A DNA stretch of 64,000 nt from Anaeramoeba flamelloides (Eukaryota; Metamonada; Anaeramoebidae), in contig JANTQA010000008.1 in assembly GCA_027625915.1 (NCBI GenBank), positions 7,672,501 to 7,736,500 of the forward strand, read 5' to 3'. The notes beneath the pieces were generated by a model. It did no database searches, was not told where the DNA came from, and was given only the letters and a program-made list of their open reading frames with translations. The stretch's first letter is position 1. Every line of letters begins with the position of its first letter. Of this stretch, positions 21,801-53,204 are shown piece after piece. Position numbers and translations under genes: made by a program.

Positions 21801-23798
21801 TTTTACAACTTTTACCTTTCTTTTAAACTTTTTTTAAATTTGATTTTTTGGAATTGAGAATGTCAAAAATTGTAATTTTGTTTTTTACCTTTTTTTTGTG
21901 GAATCTATCAAATATAGCCGAAAATCGTGAATACTCAAAAAATTTTTAATCACGAAAAAACACTTTTTGAACAACTTCTATAAAACACTGGTGCAAATAG
22001 ACTCAGCTTAAAGGTAAAGTTGGAATTTTATTTTGGAAAAATTTTTTTTTTCTGAAAATATCAAAATTAAAAAAAATGAAATTTTAAGGAATGGTATTCA
22101 ACCCATTTTGTGTGAAAGGAATAAGTATCCTAGATGACTGTAACATTTTTGATCATTTTGAAATAGTATTACTAAATGATAGAAAATGTACTTGAATTGA
22201 ATGTTTCTAATTGTTTATGATTGCCCATAATTTTGTAATATTAAATACAATCCAAAAATAACTGAGTAATATCTAATCGTACAACACATACTCAATATCC
22301 TACATAAGGTGGCCCAAGCAAAATTTGATTTAACTTCCCATTCCATAAAAGGAACCGGTTTAACCAAAACATAAGAAAACTTTTCACAATACCCTGACAA
22401 ACTTATACACTTATCCTAGCAATTAGTACCAAAATTTACACAAATATACTCAAAAGATACCAAAACCTCTTTAGAGTCGTTTAAAGTAGAAAATTCAAAA
22501 AAAATATTTTGTCTGAAAAAAAAATTGTTATTTTATCGTTAAACTTAGTATATTGACACTAGGGAATCTTAGAAGTTGTACATAACGTGTTTTTAAGTGG
22601 TTAAAAAATTTTCGTGTATTGTCGATTTTCTGGTATTTTCCGGAATATTTCAAACACTCTTTTTTGTTGATTGAATTTTTGTAAAGCAGATCATTTGATT
22701 TTTTTTTAATACTATTTTGGATTTTGAAAATCAAAAGATAGTTAAACTATTTTTTAAAATTGAATTTTTTACTTATGATAAAAAATAGTTCAATATCACA
22801 ATCTCCTTTTTTGTACCAAGTCAACTTCTCGACTCTGGTACAAATCCAAATAAAGTGACTAAACTCTTCAATTGAATATTATAATCTTAAACAATCCAAT
22901 TTTTTTAACAAGAAACCTCTCATATCTTACTAACCAGCAAGGCTTTCTTGTTATTGGATAAAAAAAAATTAAGTAAAGAAACTTTTTAAAATTATTGTCC
23001 TTTTAGAAAACTAAATTTAGTGAAAAATAATTCTAATGACTATAACTAGACCCTACTGGCAAACACTTTTTTTAATTAGGAGACACAAATTAAGTCAATA
23101 TGAATTTCTCTCTTGACCAGATTAAGTGTTTTCAACACCTAATTCTTCAAAATAAATTCATAAAATATTAATAAATCGGTTTTGCATAAGTGCATTATAA
23201 AAAAAAATAAAAAAAACGAAAAAGGAAAAAACAAAAAATTCAGAAAAATCTCAAATATTGAATAAAAAATTCATGTAAATCACAGAAGCCAACTGAAACA
23301 CATAATTTGTAAAAGAAAAACCAACCATCATTTTATTAAAAATCAAAAGCACTCAAAAAATTATTGGTTAACTTTGTCTTCTTCGATTCCTGTGACTAAT
23401 TTTCTGAATGATCTAAAATTTTGCTCAATTATCATTACCAAATCTTCCTTATTTTCTTAATACTATATATAATTTGATACCTTTTCAAAAATATTTTGTT
23501 GAAACAAAAAAGTTATTCAGGATTTGAAAATATCTTTTTCACAAAAGCCCATAGATTTAAAAGCTTTTTCCATAATTTAATCTAATAATCAATTTAACAG
23601 AATTGAAAAATAACATTTCAACCATTTATCAATATAATCGCAATTTAAAATCAAGATCATTTTCTTGATGACAAATGACTAAAAATGGTCCAAATTGATT
23701 CAAAAAAAAACTCTAATTATGAAGAAAATTCAACACACAACAAATTCCAAGCAGAAATAATTTCTTTTATTAAAATTAGCAACAAGTTATGAAAATTT
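21801..23798. other. Non-coding stretch downstream of the histone-fold gene
   Basis: AT-rich, with a few higher-GC patches around 22280-22420 and 22800-22860. I found no domain, RNA gene or repeat that I can support. The frames at 22215-22400 and 22528-22734 are short and unrecognised. Confidence 0.5.
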
Positions 23799-24840
23799 TC
23801 AATTATTTTCAATAAAATCAGAGTTAGGTTCCTGGTTTTGCCCTTGTTCTGGTTGCTTTTCATTTTCAGTGTTTTGCTTTTCATCTTTTTTTATGTCAAT
23901 CAGAATTTTTGTATTGTTTATTGAAGTGTTTGTATTTAATTGGAAATTTAATTGGTTTTCTGGAAGGATCTTTTCAGATTTGGATTGCGGGTTGTTTAAT
24001 TTAACCCAGCCCTGTTGCTTTTTGTCTTCTGTAACTAGGGATTTCTTTGGCACTCTTGGGAAATTCTCATTTTGGGTTTCGCTTTGAAGCGATGCGGAAT
24101 TGAAATCAAAGCTTTGGTTGAACCCTTCATTTTGTTTAACGTTATTGTTATTGGTTTCAAACTCTAAGTCGTCAATTGAATCGATCAAATCTGATTTAAC
24201 TAAGCTCTGCGTTTGAAAGTCAAACACAAACCCACTTGTGTCTTCTTCTGACGACATACTTTCCTCTTCAACTTGCTCTTGCCACCCTTGCTGCTTAGCC
24301 CTTTTACGTAATTCTAAAAAACGCTTACGAGATATTTTATTAATATTTGATCGCTTTTCAATCGGGAAATTGCTAATCGTTTTCCCCAACGACAGCTCCC
24401 GAATCTTTGTTGCAAAGTATTCAAGCTGGGATGTAGAAATGTTAAATTGAACAAGTGCGTTACGAAGATCTAAATAATTTACAGAGTTACGCCCTGATAA
24501 TTCCGAATATTGTGATGTGACGTTCCCAATTTTTTTAATGTCTAGTGTTACATTTAAAAGTGTTAATAGTAATGAAAAAAAAAAGAAAAAGAAAGAAAGA
24601 AAAGGAAAGAGTTGATAAAAAGAAAAAGGTAAAAAAAGGTATGGGAATGATTTTTTTTTTTTTTTTTTTTAAATCAAGATCGGTTATCAAAACAACAAAG
24701 TCGTTAATGGAAACTATACATTTCTGCATCACATCTGTTAAAAGTTCAAGAGCGCCTTCTTCCATATAATGACAACCCATTTCTCGGCAAAGAAATGAAA
24801 TGGCTAATTTTGAGAGGGTTTGGGCAAATTCTTCACACAT
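23799..24840 (-). CDS. TAF8/TAF3-type histone-fold protein, two exons
   Basis: Exon 1 runs from the ATG at 24840 to 24720 and exon 2 from 24541 to the TGA ending at 23799; the intron 24542-24719 (178 nt) has donor AAAT|GTATAG and acceptor CACTAG|AC. The joined frame gives 287 residues. Residues about 5-75 form a Bromo_TP histone fold: LSKLAISFLCREMG, ALELLTDVMQKYIKKIG, then YSELSGRNSVNYLDLRNAL, closely following the TAF8/TAF3 signature. The SNFPIEKR stretch after the fold (about residue 100) may correspond to the TAF8 proline-containing segment. The rest is Gln/Asn/Glu-rich and probably disordered. By family it would be a TFIID (or SAGA-type) subunit pairing with another histone-fold TAF in the nucleus. 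TAF8 versus TAF3 is not resolved. Confidence 0.82.
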
Positions 24841-27699
24841 TATTAATACAAAAATATAAAAAAATGATTTTGAATTTTGTTTATCTTTGCTTATTTTTGT
24901 TTACTAAAAAATCTCAAAATTTTGTTGGGTATTATTGTGATGTTTTTCTTACTTGGAAAAGTTTGAGCTTTTCTGGAATGTATTTTATTGGAGGTAATAG
25001 AATTATCGATTTTGAAATATGAAATCTAAATTTTTTCCATATTTTTTCAGGGAGTCGATATATTTTACAAGTTTTTAGTACCTTATTTTTGTTTGAAATA
25101 AATCATAAATATCAAATCATATATGAAGATAAATAAATTTGGTTTTAATAAATTGGTTGGTGTCAGATATCTATTGTATAATATATTATTTACATATCAA
25201 CCCAAAAAAATGGAATTCAAAAAAAATGAAAAAAGCGATCCAGTAAAAATAAATAAAAATCATAAATTTCTTGATTTTATCAGAAATATTTGATAAAATT
25301 ACTTCTTCTTTACTCAATTTTATTTTTAATTCTGAAGGGAAAGAAAGTTTATTTGGAAAATTTTTGAGAAATAAATAGATTCTATTTTTAAAGAATTCAC
25401 TAAAAGGGATTTTAATTCCTATTTTCATTTAATTCATCTAATTCTCGTTTTATTTCAACAAAATAGGATATCTTTTAATTTCTTTTTTAGAATAAGGGTT
25501 TATTGGATGAATTAGTTTGATTTGATAATTATTTCTTTTCCATTAAAATGATAACTCAAAAAAAGTCTGAGTATCTAATTGAAATTTTTTCTAAAATTTT
25601 CTTTTATTTTGGATAGAATCTTTTGTAACTGTTTTTTGATTCCGGGAATTCAACCCCTTTCTTTTAATTTTTGAAATAGTATTCTTTGTTTTGGCTTTGG
25701 TTGATAAAATATTTGAAAAAAAAAAGAATTTTTAAAACAAATTTGTCAAAATGTTTTGTAAAAAAAATTAACATCACTAGTAATGGTGCCAGAAATTAAA
25801 AGGTAATAAATTGTTTGGATTCATTAAAATTAAGTAGACAAAAAAGAAAAATCTACTGAAATATACTTTATTGATTTTTTATTTCATTCTTGTTTTCAAT
25901 AACTTTATTTTATGAAGGATCTTTCTTATTTGGTCTTCTAAAAGAAAATATTTGTTTCAAATGCACACCCTTTCGGGTCTATTTTTTTGGTTTGATAGAC
26001 AATTAATTTTGAGCACTCCCATAAACATATTTCAAGATCCAAAACCACATTTAATTAAACCTACAAATTTATTTGATGAAAAATAGTTAAAAAATTGAAA
26101 AAAATGAGAAGAGTCAACTCTGCGTTTCTTTGATTCTTTTCACAAAGCAACGAGTAATACTTTGGTTCTAAAGTTTCAATATCTCATGACACTCAAAAAA
26201 TCTTTTTTAATAGGTTAGTATTCACAATTAAAATTTTTAAAAAATATGAAAAGTACCTCCCCCCTTAAATAAAAAAAACCTATACACTCTAAGCTTAATT
26301 TCAAAAATAGGGGCAAATTTTTGATTGAAAAAAAATTGTAGTTTCTCATTTAGTGAATACCAAAACTCAACCCAGAAAAATCAGAACTTAAAACTAAAAA
26401 ATAACTGTCTAAAACACCCTTTTCTGTTTTAATTATTATTTCTAATAAAAGAATAGAGAAAAGAAACCCATAAAGAAAAAAATAAATCTGACCCTATTTT
26501 TGAAATGATTTTTCATCTTAAAATTATCCATTTAAGATTCACCATTGCTTCCAAGAACCTTTTGAAACAACTTTCCATCAGAGTTATCAGATTTTTACTA
26601 TTCACCCATTTGGTATCAACCCAAACTTTCCTTGATACCTTTTTCAAGATAAAAAGAATCTCAACAAAAGAAAGAAAAAGAAAAAGAAAAAGAAAAGAAA
26701 ACAAAAACAAAACCAATTTTTTGAATGTACAACAAAGAACTCAAAGATAAAATGAATACGATCACATTCATCACAGTGTCTCCAAATGAAAGAGAAAAGA
26801 AGATCTTATTTGATCTTGCTATTTCTTCACTTTTCAAGGAACCATTGTAACTCATTAAAGCAAATTTGGTTGATACTTGTTTTCGAAGCAAACACTTCTT
26901 GGGTGTTTTACTTTCTTTGAATTTTACAATCCCTTTCTCCAATGCTAATTAATCTCATCTCTTGAATATTAACGGTTTTCAAAAATTTTCTTGTTCATTC
27001 AACAGAAAAATAACAATATGGAATCATTTTGAAAGAAAAATTGCAAAAAAATGAATTCAACTTTGGGAAATTTTCATTAAAAGAAGATTGTTTCTTGATA
27101 TTAAATATTCAATAATGACTTTTAAAAGATATTGGGTTCAGAATATTTGGTTAACACAACACACATACCAATAATTTATAAAATACTAATGATGACCCTA
27201 TTTTTGAAATTTAGCTTACAAGAATGAAGATGTCATTTTATTTGTAGAAGGACTAATATCAAAAAATGATAAAAAATTATTAATTATTAACAAAATGATC
27301 CAAATATTCCAAATGTATCCAAATACTGATAAAACAATAAAATCAAATAATCTTTCAAAAATAAAATTTTTTGGAATTTTGCTTGACAAGGATCGAAAAT
27401 AAATAAATAAATAAAAATACTATTTGTTTTCAAATAAATTGAACAAAATTTTCATTCAGCTTTCCTAAAATTTTTTAATAGAACAAAGTCAAATTTGAAA
27501 TGTTTAATTCTCAAAATCAGTTATATTTGTTTCCCTTTTAGAATTAAGGACTTTGATGTTTTGTTGAATTATTAAAGAAATGTGAATTTTTTTGGAAAGT
27601 TGAATGAAAATTTTGTTCCTTTTATTTTTCAATTAACAGTACCTTCAAGGAGGCAACAAAATCAAAAATTAATAATTTAATATTTATTAAATAATTTTA
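24841..27699. other. Non-coding stretch with LINE traces
   Basis: No host gene is supported. A reverse-transcriptase remnant is at 27217-27402. Sequence from about 26500 to 26950 has some coding-like composition on both strands but no recognisable domain, and may be further LINE debris. Confidence 0.5.
27217..27402 (+). pseudogene. LINE reverse-transcriptase remnant
   Basis: The frame reads NEDVILFVEG...MIQIFQMYPNTDKTIKSN, then KIKFFGILLDKD. It aligns with the YADD-to-thumb region of the LINE at 1778-1960. Only this segment remains, and it ends at a TAA near 27402. Confidence 0.7.
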
Positions 27700-29277
27700 T
27701 TAAAAATTTGGTTCAAATTTATCAAATTTTTTCTGGAGTTCTTGGGCAATTTGGAATTGTTCTGATTGTGGCATTTCTGCAAACTTTGTGATATTGGGGT
27801 TTTTCTTTGAAGAAATAACATTTAATGAGAGAAGGATACTTTGCAATATATTTGAGGGGTTGTGATGTTTTATGAAATAATTTTTATTTTTTCCAAATTT
27901 TATTAAAAGTAAATTTTCAGTTTTAATTTTTTTTTCAATTTCTTGATTGCTTCCATGTTCCAAAGGAATATTTAAATTACTTGAGATCGGTATTAATAAT
28001 TTTTCGAATTCAATGAAAAGATCGTTTTCAATGGGGAGATAGTCTATAAAAAAATGGAAAGAACTCGAGGAATAAATGGCAAATGAAATTAATTCTAATT
28101 TGTAAGAATTGCAACAATTGAATAATGAATTTTCAAAAGATGCTATTTCCTGTTTTAATGATAAATCATTGCGGATTGTAGATGTGTGAGGAATGGTAAT
28201 TAATTGTAAATGATTCTGGACTATTGGGTCGGGTTTTAAGGTGAGAAAAGAAAATTTACCAACACTAAAGACTAAATGGGCTGGGAAAGATCTGCTCGAT
28301 AAACAAAAAGAACATTTGACATATTTCTTATTGTTTTCCTCCTCCTCCTCCTCATCGGCATCTTTTTCTTCTTCTTCTTCTTTTTTGTTGTTTTTATTCA
28401 TCTTTTCGTTTTGTTTTTCATTCAAATTTTTAGGATTTAATTGAATTATTTTTCTTTTTTTTTCATTCAAATTCTGCACAATTTTTTGCTGCCAAGGTCT
28501 TCCTGTGTATTTTTTGTTTGTCTGTTTCCCACTCATTGTGATGTAGTTGTCATTATTGTTCTGAGACGTAAAGGTTTGGTTTGTAGAAATTGCTTTATTA
28601 ATTTTTTCCAACTCTAAAGCAATTAAATAACGCTCGTGTAATTTATTGTGCTTTTTAGCAAGAGAGATAAACCTTGTTAAATAATTTTTACAGGTGCTGT
28701 ATGGAACACGCTCAAAGAAAAGATCATCAGATCCAGAAATAATATATCGTGGATCAAAATAACAAAGCAAGTCCTTTACTTTATTTGATCCGTTTTGTGA
28801 ACGTTTAATTTTTTCCTTTGTTTCTTTATAATTGATAATTCCACGTGGCCAAAAATGGGATACAAACAAGTCCACATATGGAAAAGAATTAATTTTATTG
28901 ATAAAATCATTCTTAAACCCCGATTTATAGGCGCTTGATAAATAAACAAAAGTTAAATTAGTTTTTGAGATGATCCCGATCTCTGGTAGCAGTTTCACTC
29001 CTTTGATGACCTGATACGGTTCTGTTTTTTCAGTCCACTTCTTAAGATCTAATTCAGCTGGTGATCGGTTCATTAAGAAAAAGGTTTCAATTGGTAATAC
29101 CAATTCACCGCTTTGGATTTTGTCTACATCCTGACAAACACTTTCATTAGTATCTTCTTTTTCCAAAGTGATAATAATAATCATCGTATCAAAGCTTCCT
29201 TTTGTTTCTTGGAGTATGTGTTGAAACTCAATTAAATTTGTGAGATCCCATCCAGAGTGAATAATTATTAACTTCAT
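27700..29277 (-). CDS. CWF19L1/Drn1-like lariat-debranching cofactor, CwfJ family
   Basis: A single-exon 525-residue protein with ATG at 29277 and TAA. The N-terminal 220 residues follow the Drn1/CWF19L1 metallophosphoesterase-like domain: VLPIETFFLMNRSP, a FVYLSSAY strand, VDLFVSHFWPRG, then DPRYIISGSDDLFFERVPY. A basic and acidic low-complexity linker (about 245-322, with a Glu/Asp run) follows. CwfJ_C_1 starts at KCSFCLSSRSFPAHLVFSVG and contains the HIT-like LITIPHTSTI and SFHFFIDYLPI strands. CwfJ_C_2 fills the C-terminus. Family members act with the Dbr1 lariat-debranching enzyme and late spliceosomes. The many introns in this window fit an organism that needs it. The protein length is close to human CWF19L1. 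Confidence 0.9.
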   Translation of the reverse strand: MKLIIIHSGWDLTNLIEFQHILQETKGSFDTMIIIITLEKEDTNESVCQDVDKIQSGELVLPIETFFLMNRSPAELDLKKWTEKTEPYQVIKGVKLLPEIGIISKTNLTFVYLSSAYKSGFKNDFINKINSFPYVDLFVSHFWPRGIINYKETKEKIKRSQNGSNKVKDLLCYFDPRYIISGSDDLFFERVPYSTCKNYLTRFISLAKKHNKLHERYLIALELEKINKAISTNQTFTSQNNNDNYITMSGKQTNKKYTGRPWQQKIVQNLNEKKRKIIQLNPKNLNEKQNEKMNKNNKKEEEEEKDADEEEEEENNKKYVKCSFCLSSRSFPAHLVFSVGKFSFLTLKPDPIVQNHLQLITIPHTSTIRNDLSLKQEIASFENSLFNCCNSYKLELISFAIYSSSSFHFFIDYLPIENDLFIEFEKLLIPISSNLNIPLEHGSNQEIEKKIKTENLLLIKFGKNKNYFIKHHNPSNILQSILLSLNVISSKKNPNITKFAEMPQSEQFQIAQELQKKFDKFEPNF

Positions 29278-31429
29278 TTTTGTTTGGAATAAAAAAAAGT
29301 TTTTTTAAAAAATGACAAAAGAAAAAACGTAATTTTTAAGGAATTTCTTTTTGTTATTAATCTGAAAGTGAGATTCAATAAATTCAATATGATCATAAAA
29401 TACAGTGTTTGTGAACTTTTCTTGTTTTATACTCTTTTCAAAAGTACCTTATTAATATAATTATCAAAATGATAATTATCTCAAAATGTTCAATAAGGAC
29501 TTTCAATGTAATTTCTGAAAAATTCATTTCAAAGTGAGCTTGTGTTTTACAAGAGGTACTTTTTTAACAAATGGTGATTAAATTATCAGAAATTTAAATT
29601 AGAATTTCGACTTTTTTTGAAAACAATAGAATCCAAAATTTTTATAATATTACTTGAATAATATATAAAAATAAAATCTTCCTTTAATCTTTCATTGGAT
29701 TTTATCAAGGATTTAACTATATCTTTTTTAATTCGAGAGATAGTTTCAGAAACCCCAATTTTTTTTTTATCCAATTGTGATATTATATAAAATCACGATC
29801 ATCAATGAAATCTTGATCATATCACTAATCATGATAATCCATAAAATCAAAACAATTTTCAAAAAAATGTGAGAAGTGTCAAAATATCTTGTTAAAAATT
29901 TAATAGTGATCTATCAGTTGATTGGTTTGAATACCAATTCATTAATATTTTTGAAATAGATAATTTTTTTTTCATACATATTGTAAAAGTGATATATTTA
30001 TATTTTTAAGTTTTTTCACTAAATTTGTCATTTTCCAAAAAACTTAAAACTTTTCTATGCACACCTACCGAAGAGGTTTTTTTTGTCAGCAGACTTGGGG
30101 ATTCTAAAAGAAAAAAAAAAAAACAATTTAATTAACAAATAAAGATGTTTGGGGTTGAAACAGAAATTGATAAATAGAAAATAATTTTTAGAAATCAAAA
30201 AACAAAAAATACCCAAACATTTTTATTTGTTAATTAATTTTTTTTTTTTTTTACTATTGGATACCTTGTTTATTTTTATACAAGAAATCTGTATGTTGTG
30301 GACTCATTTGATAAGTTTTATAGTTTTTTTAGAAAATGACCAATTTAGTAGAAAAACTTTAAATATTAAGAAATCATTTTTTGCAAGTGTAGATCAAAAA
30401 ACAAATTATGTAAAAAAAAGTTATTCTTTTTAAAAAAACAACAAAAAAGAAATTTAATGTAAACCAAGGATCAGATAAGGGTTTTTATTATTTTTGGTTT
30501 TGATTTGGTTTACTTACCGATGGATCTTTTAGATCAAAAATAATAATAACTAAAGATAAATAAATAAATAATTTCTCAGCCGATCGTGGATTTGGAATAA
30601 ATTGTTGATGAATAAATGGGCTTCTAAAACAACCAAATTTTCCTATGTTCTTTAGAGAATGAGTTTTAGAGTGAATATATTTTAAATAATCTCGATGTAA
30701 GCTGAAAGGAGATTGATATCTTTCCAAGTTCTCAAAATAATTCAGCACTAGTGTAATTAATTATTTATATTATTTGAAAACCCAGTTTTCTTTTTTTTTT
30801 ATTCTTCTTCTCCGTATCTTTATATTGAACAGAAAACATAACCAAAATATTTAAATGTTTTCTTTGATCCATCACCAATAAGTAGGAAAATGACTCTTTC
30901 TTCTTTTTGGTAATTTAACTTATATGGTTGCTGACCGATTTTTAATAAAACACATCTATGAAATATTTAAGGTACATTATTGAAATGGATGTTTATTTGT
31001 TAGATCATAAAATTCATAAGAGATTTTACTTTTGAAAAAAAAAAAAAAAAAAATAAAAAGAAAAAAAATTTGAGAATAAAAAAATATTTTTCTTTTTTTC
31101 GTGATTTTGTAGATTATCTTGATTATATGGATTTTCTATTATTTTCTGATTTCAATAAGATAAAGTTGGATTAATCTCGATTTCTTAAAAAACCATGGCA
31201 AATTTATTGTTAATATGATGATAATTCATGATTATCATCAAATGCTCTATATATATATATATATATAATACAGTGTTATGTATAAAATATATAACATCTA
31301 TTTTTTCATTAAATTTAATGACAAAATAGAAAAGGAAATAAAAAAATAAATAAATAAAAATAGACGGGGACACATAAAAAGAAAATAAAAAAGAAGGTGA
31401 AAGCGAAATCGAAAGTGAAAATAAAATTA
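29278..31429. other. Intergenic stretch between the CWF19L1-like and BEACH genes
   Basis: Most of it is one copy of a long direct repeat (29770-31265) whose partner lies inside the last BEACH intron. The frame 29586-29774 (minus, 62 residues) has no recognisable homology. No promoter or polyadenylation signal can be identified reliably in such AT-rich DNA. Confidence 0.5.
29770..31265. repeat. Long direct repeat R, copy 1, downstream of the BEACH gene
   Basis: It aligns by eye with 34690-35925 in the same orientation. Shared blocks include TGTAAACCAAGGA, TTCTCAGCC with TTCTAAAACAACC, TCACCAATAAGTA, and GGATTAATCTCGATTT near the end. The divergence is substantial, with indels. A TA microsatellite ends this copy. 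Confidence 0.7.
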
Positions 31430-50400
<18,971 letters not shown>

Positions 50401-51979
50401 CCTTTTTACAAGTCTTCTAGAGAAAGTAAGAAGGAAATTGTAGTTTGAAAAAGAAAAAAGTAAAAATCAACCAAAGCTAAAAAAAATAATAACTAATCTG
50501 AGGTTTACTTTAAAAATTTAAGTGTTCTAAAATTGTCAGAAAACCTGAACTTTTGAAATAGATCGATAACAAACCCAAATTTTTCTTGAATTAATGATAT
50601 TGTCAAGTTTTTGAACAAACTTTTTTTTTATTTTAGGTGTATATTCCGAGATACAAACAAGAGGAGACAAAACTCATCGATTTACAGTCTGAACAACATT
50701 ATATTATTATGTTAACCCTTTGGTTGGATTGAAAAAATGACCTAACAAATCTTCCTAAAGTTGGTTTGTTTACTTTGGTTGAAAGTATGGAAAGTTGTTG
50801 AGAAACAATTAACAAATAATTTCAATCTTGGTCAAGTGTGAATCTACTATTTGTTGCAAAATATATTTTTTGATACATAATTTTTATTCAACTTTAAAAA
50901 AAAATTTATCAATTAGATAAATTGTTTTGATTTTTTGTTTTATATTGTTTTCTTTTATTTGGATGAAAATGATCACTTATAAAAATATTAATACTAGGTT
51001 ACTTAACTGTGGGTTTATATTATGTTTGGAAAAATATAATAAATTAATTTTTTGTTTTCCAATTTTTGATTATAGATTTGTCCTAATTTTTGGAATGGGG
51101 CTTAGTTTTTTTTTGGGTGGGATAAGATAATTTTACATTCTTAGAATAAAACTTATAGCTAATTTGTAGTTCAAAATTTGATAAAATATAATTATATTCA
51201 CTTCTCCAATTCCACCAAATCCAATTATTTAAAATCCTAACAAGTAATGTTTTGGGATAATTATATTTTTTTGGATTCCTTCTCGTTATTTAAGCCCCAT
51301 TTATGTTTCCTGTTCTTATGATTTACCCATATTGTAATGTTTTTGTTCATTTTTAACAAAATCCATTAATCCTAAATTTTACTGATAAAAAAAAAATTTC
51401 TAATTACTTTTGGTTGGAATGATTAAAAAAATTTAAAAATGATGAAAAATTATAAAAATGAAAAAATTAGATGACACAATAGAATGTTGAGATAATAACA
51501 AAAGATAAGTTATTCAACATTCAAAACACTATTTTAAGCAATTCAACTCAGCATTCTATTGTGGTAATTTCTTTGAGACTTTGAAAAAAAAAATTTAAAA
51601 AATCAAATGAATAAAGTACTTTAAATTATAAAAATCAATGAGGCACAACCAAAGTAAAAAATGTTATTTTCTGATCCTATTCAAAATTGCAAAATAGTAA
51701 AAAATTTTCCTTTACCGTGGCTTTTCTCTTAATTAAAATCTGAACCCTTTTCTTTATTTCAATAAATAAAAATTTAAATTGAAAATATTAAAAAAAAAAA
51801 TGAAAAAAGCGAAAATTTTTATAAAAGTTTTTTCGAATAATTATGGTTGTTCAATGGTTAATGTTAGAAATAATAACTTATTCGAAAGAAAAAAAAAAAA
51901 AAAAAAAAAGAAATAAGGATATAAATTAAAGGAAAAATTTTCATTGAAATTATTTTTTTTTTGGATAATTACAATAAAA
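50401..51979. other. Intergenic stretch upstream of the BEACH gene
   Basis: AT-rich, without a believable gene. A short hairpin lies at 51475-51564. The frame at 50927-51130 is hydrophobic but short and unsupported. Confidence 0.5.
51475..51564. repeat. Short hairpin
   Basis: CACAATAGAATGTTGAGAT is mirrored by the imperfect complement CTCAGCATTCTATTGTG about 60 bp later. This could be a tiny foldback element. Confidence 0.6.
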
Positions 51980-52935
51980 TTAATTTAATTGTGAATCGAT
52001 TGTTTGATATAATAAAGTAAGGATTTTTTCAGGTTGATTATTAAAATCTAAAATTCGTGTTAAATCAATTTTTGGTTCATTTTCAACAATTTCATGAGAA
52101 TATTTAAAAAATTGCCAATATTGGCCATCTGTAATGACGCCAAATGTTTGTTTGTAAGGAATTTTTTTTTTTCTTCTTCTTGATCTTCATTTTCATCTTC
52201 ATCATCATCTTCTTCTTTTATTTCTTCTCTTTCCTTGACTTTCTCATTTTCTTTTTCAATTTCAATTTCATTATCAGTTTCCTGTTTCTTTGTTGTTGTT
52301 GTTTTTATTAAATTTTTATTTTGATTCTTAAAGGTATTATTTAATTGTTTTTTCCTGTATAATTCATTAAAGCTATAAATACCTGCTAATATTTTATATT
52401 GACTTATTTCAAATTCTGAATTTTTGTTTGCTATTAAAATTGAGATCATTGGATCTAAATTTTCATTTAAAATTGCTGCATCACAGTTACCATTGATTAT
52501 TTCATTTTCAATCCAATACGAAGGCCAATAAAGCGCCCTTTTTTGGAATTTTGAACAAACATAAATGAAAATTGGATCCACATAATAAGCTCTGACTCCA
52601 CATGTATCCATTTTTTTCAAAGGTGGTCTGCAATTTGTCATTTCGTTTGTTAATGAATTGATAAAAGTGTCTGGTGTTTGCGATTTCCAATCAGGTTTTA
52701 TCTTTTCCAATTCTGGGAATGTGTCCAATGTTCCAGTTAAATAAGTACGAGTGTCAATTTTACTCAGGATTTTTTTCGCCATCCCTGCATTACAAAAATC
52801 AGTTAATTCCATTTTGTTCCCATAAAATTTTGAGCGTTTTAACTCTAATAATCTTTTTGTAACAGGATTGTTAGATTTTTCAATTTCTTTTTGAAGCGAA
52901 ATGGTTCTTCTTTTTTTATTAAATTGCACAATATC
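51980..52935 (-). pseudogene. PD-(D/E)XK/Crinkler-like protein, one-base frameshift in a homopolymer
   Basis: The frame opens at 52935 just after TTTTTTAG, which looks like a splice acceptor. There is no suitable upstream ATG, so a 5' exon is probably missing. Conserved features are a WIENEIINGNCDAAIL segment, ISILIANK, a charged spacer, and YKQTFGVITDGQYWQFFKYS near the end. This order (E, G-x-x-D, x-x-K, then GVxTDGxxW) matches restriction-endonuclease-like domains of Crinkler-type proteins. In such folds a Glu usually precedes the Lys (EAK or EVK); here it is Asn (ANK), so catalysis may be lost. The last 60 residues lie in another frame after an 11-base A-run in the coding strand (52162-52172); one base more or two fewer restores 319 codons. 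It could be a sequencing error or a real break. Confidence 0.6.
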
Positions 52936-53204
52936 CTAAATTTTTTTGATTTATGATTAAAAAAATAAACAGTATATCAAATCACCAAGATTAAAAAAAT
53001 TATATTTAAATTTAGTATGAAAATGGAAAATTTGATTCAGGGAAAATAATGAAGAACTAGAGAATTTCATTAAACTCAAATAAATATTTTTTAAGAAGAT
53101 TTAATTTCAAATTAAATACAATTCAATTTTATCTCAAAAATTATAGAAAAGAATTGATTAATTAAAATAAAAATAAAATTTCTTTTTTTAATCCATTTGT
53201 AAAG

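Noticed and set aside
22215-22734. Two minus-strand frames of 61 and 68 residues
   Set aside because: They are short, have no ATG context or domain, and show no supporting neighbour or splice site that I could find.
24390-24540. Histone-fold protein and the downstream Gln/Asn-rich frame as two genes
   Set aside because: The second frame opens with a TTG and continues upstream to a splice acceptor whose phase and sequence complete the histone fold of the first.
26505-26942. Opposed frames of 81 and 93 residues
   Set aside because: There is some coding-like texture but no recognisable domain. They overlap each other and a GAAAAA run, and could be old LINE debris, so they are not called.
50927-51130. 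Hydrophobic 67-residue frame
   Set aside because: It looks like a chance AT-rich hydrophobic frame upstream of the BEACH gene, with no partner exon or motif.
52929-52935. GTG as the start of the Crinkler-like protein
   Set aside because: A GTG start is not expected in a nuclear gene; an acceptor-like TTTTTTAG directly precedes the frame, so a missing upstream exon is more likely.
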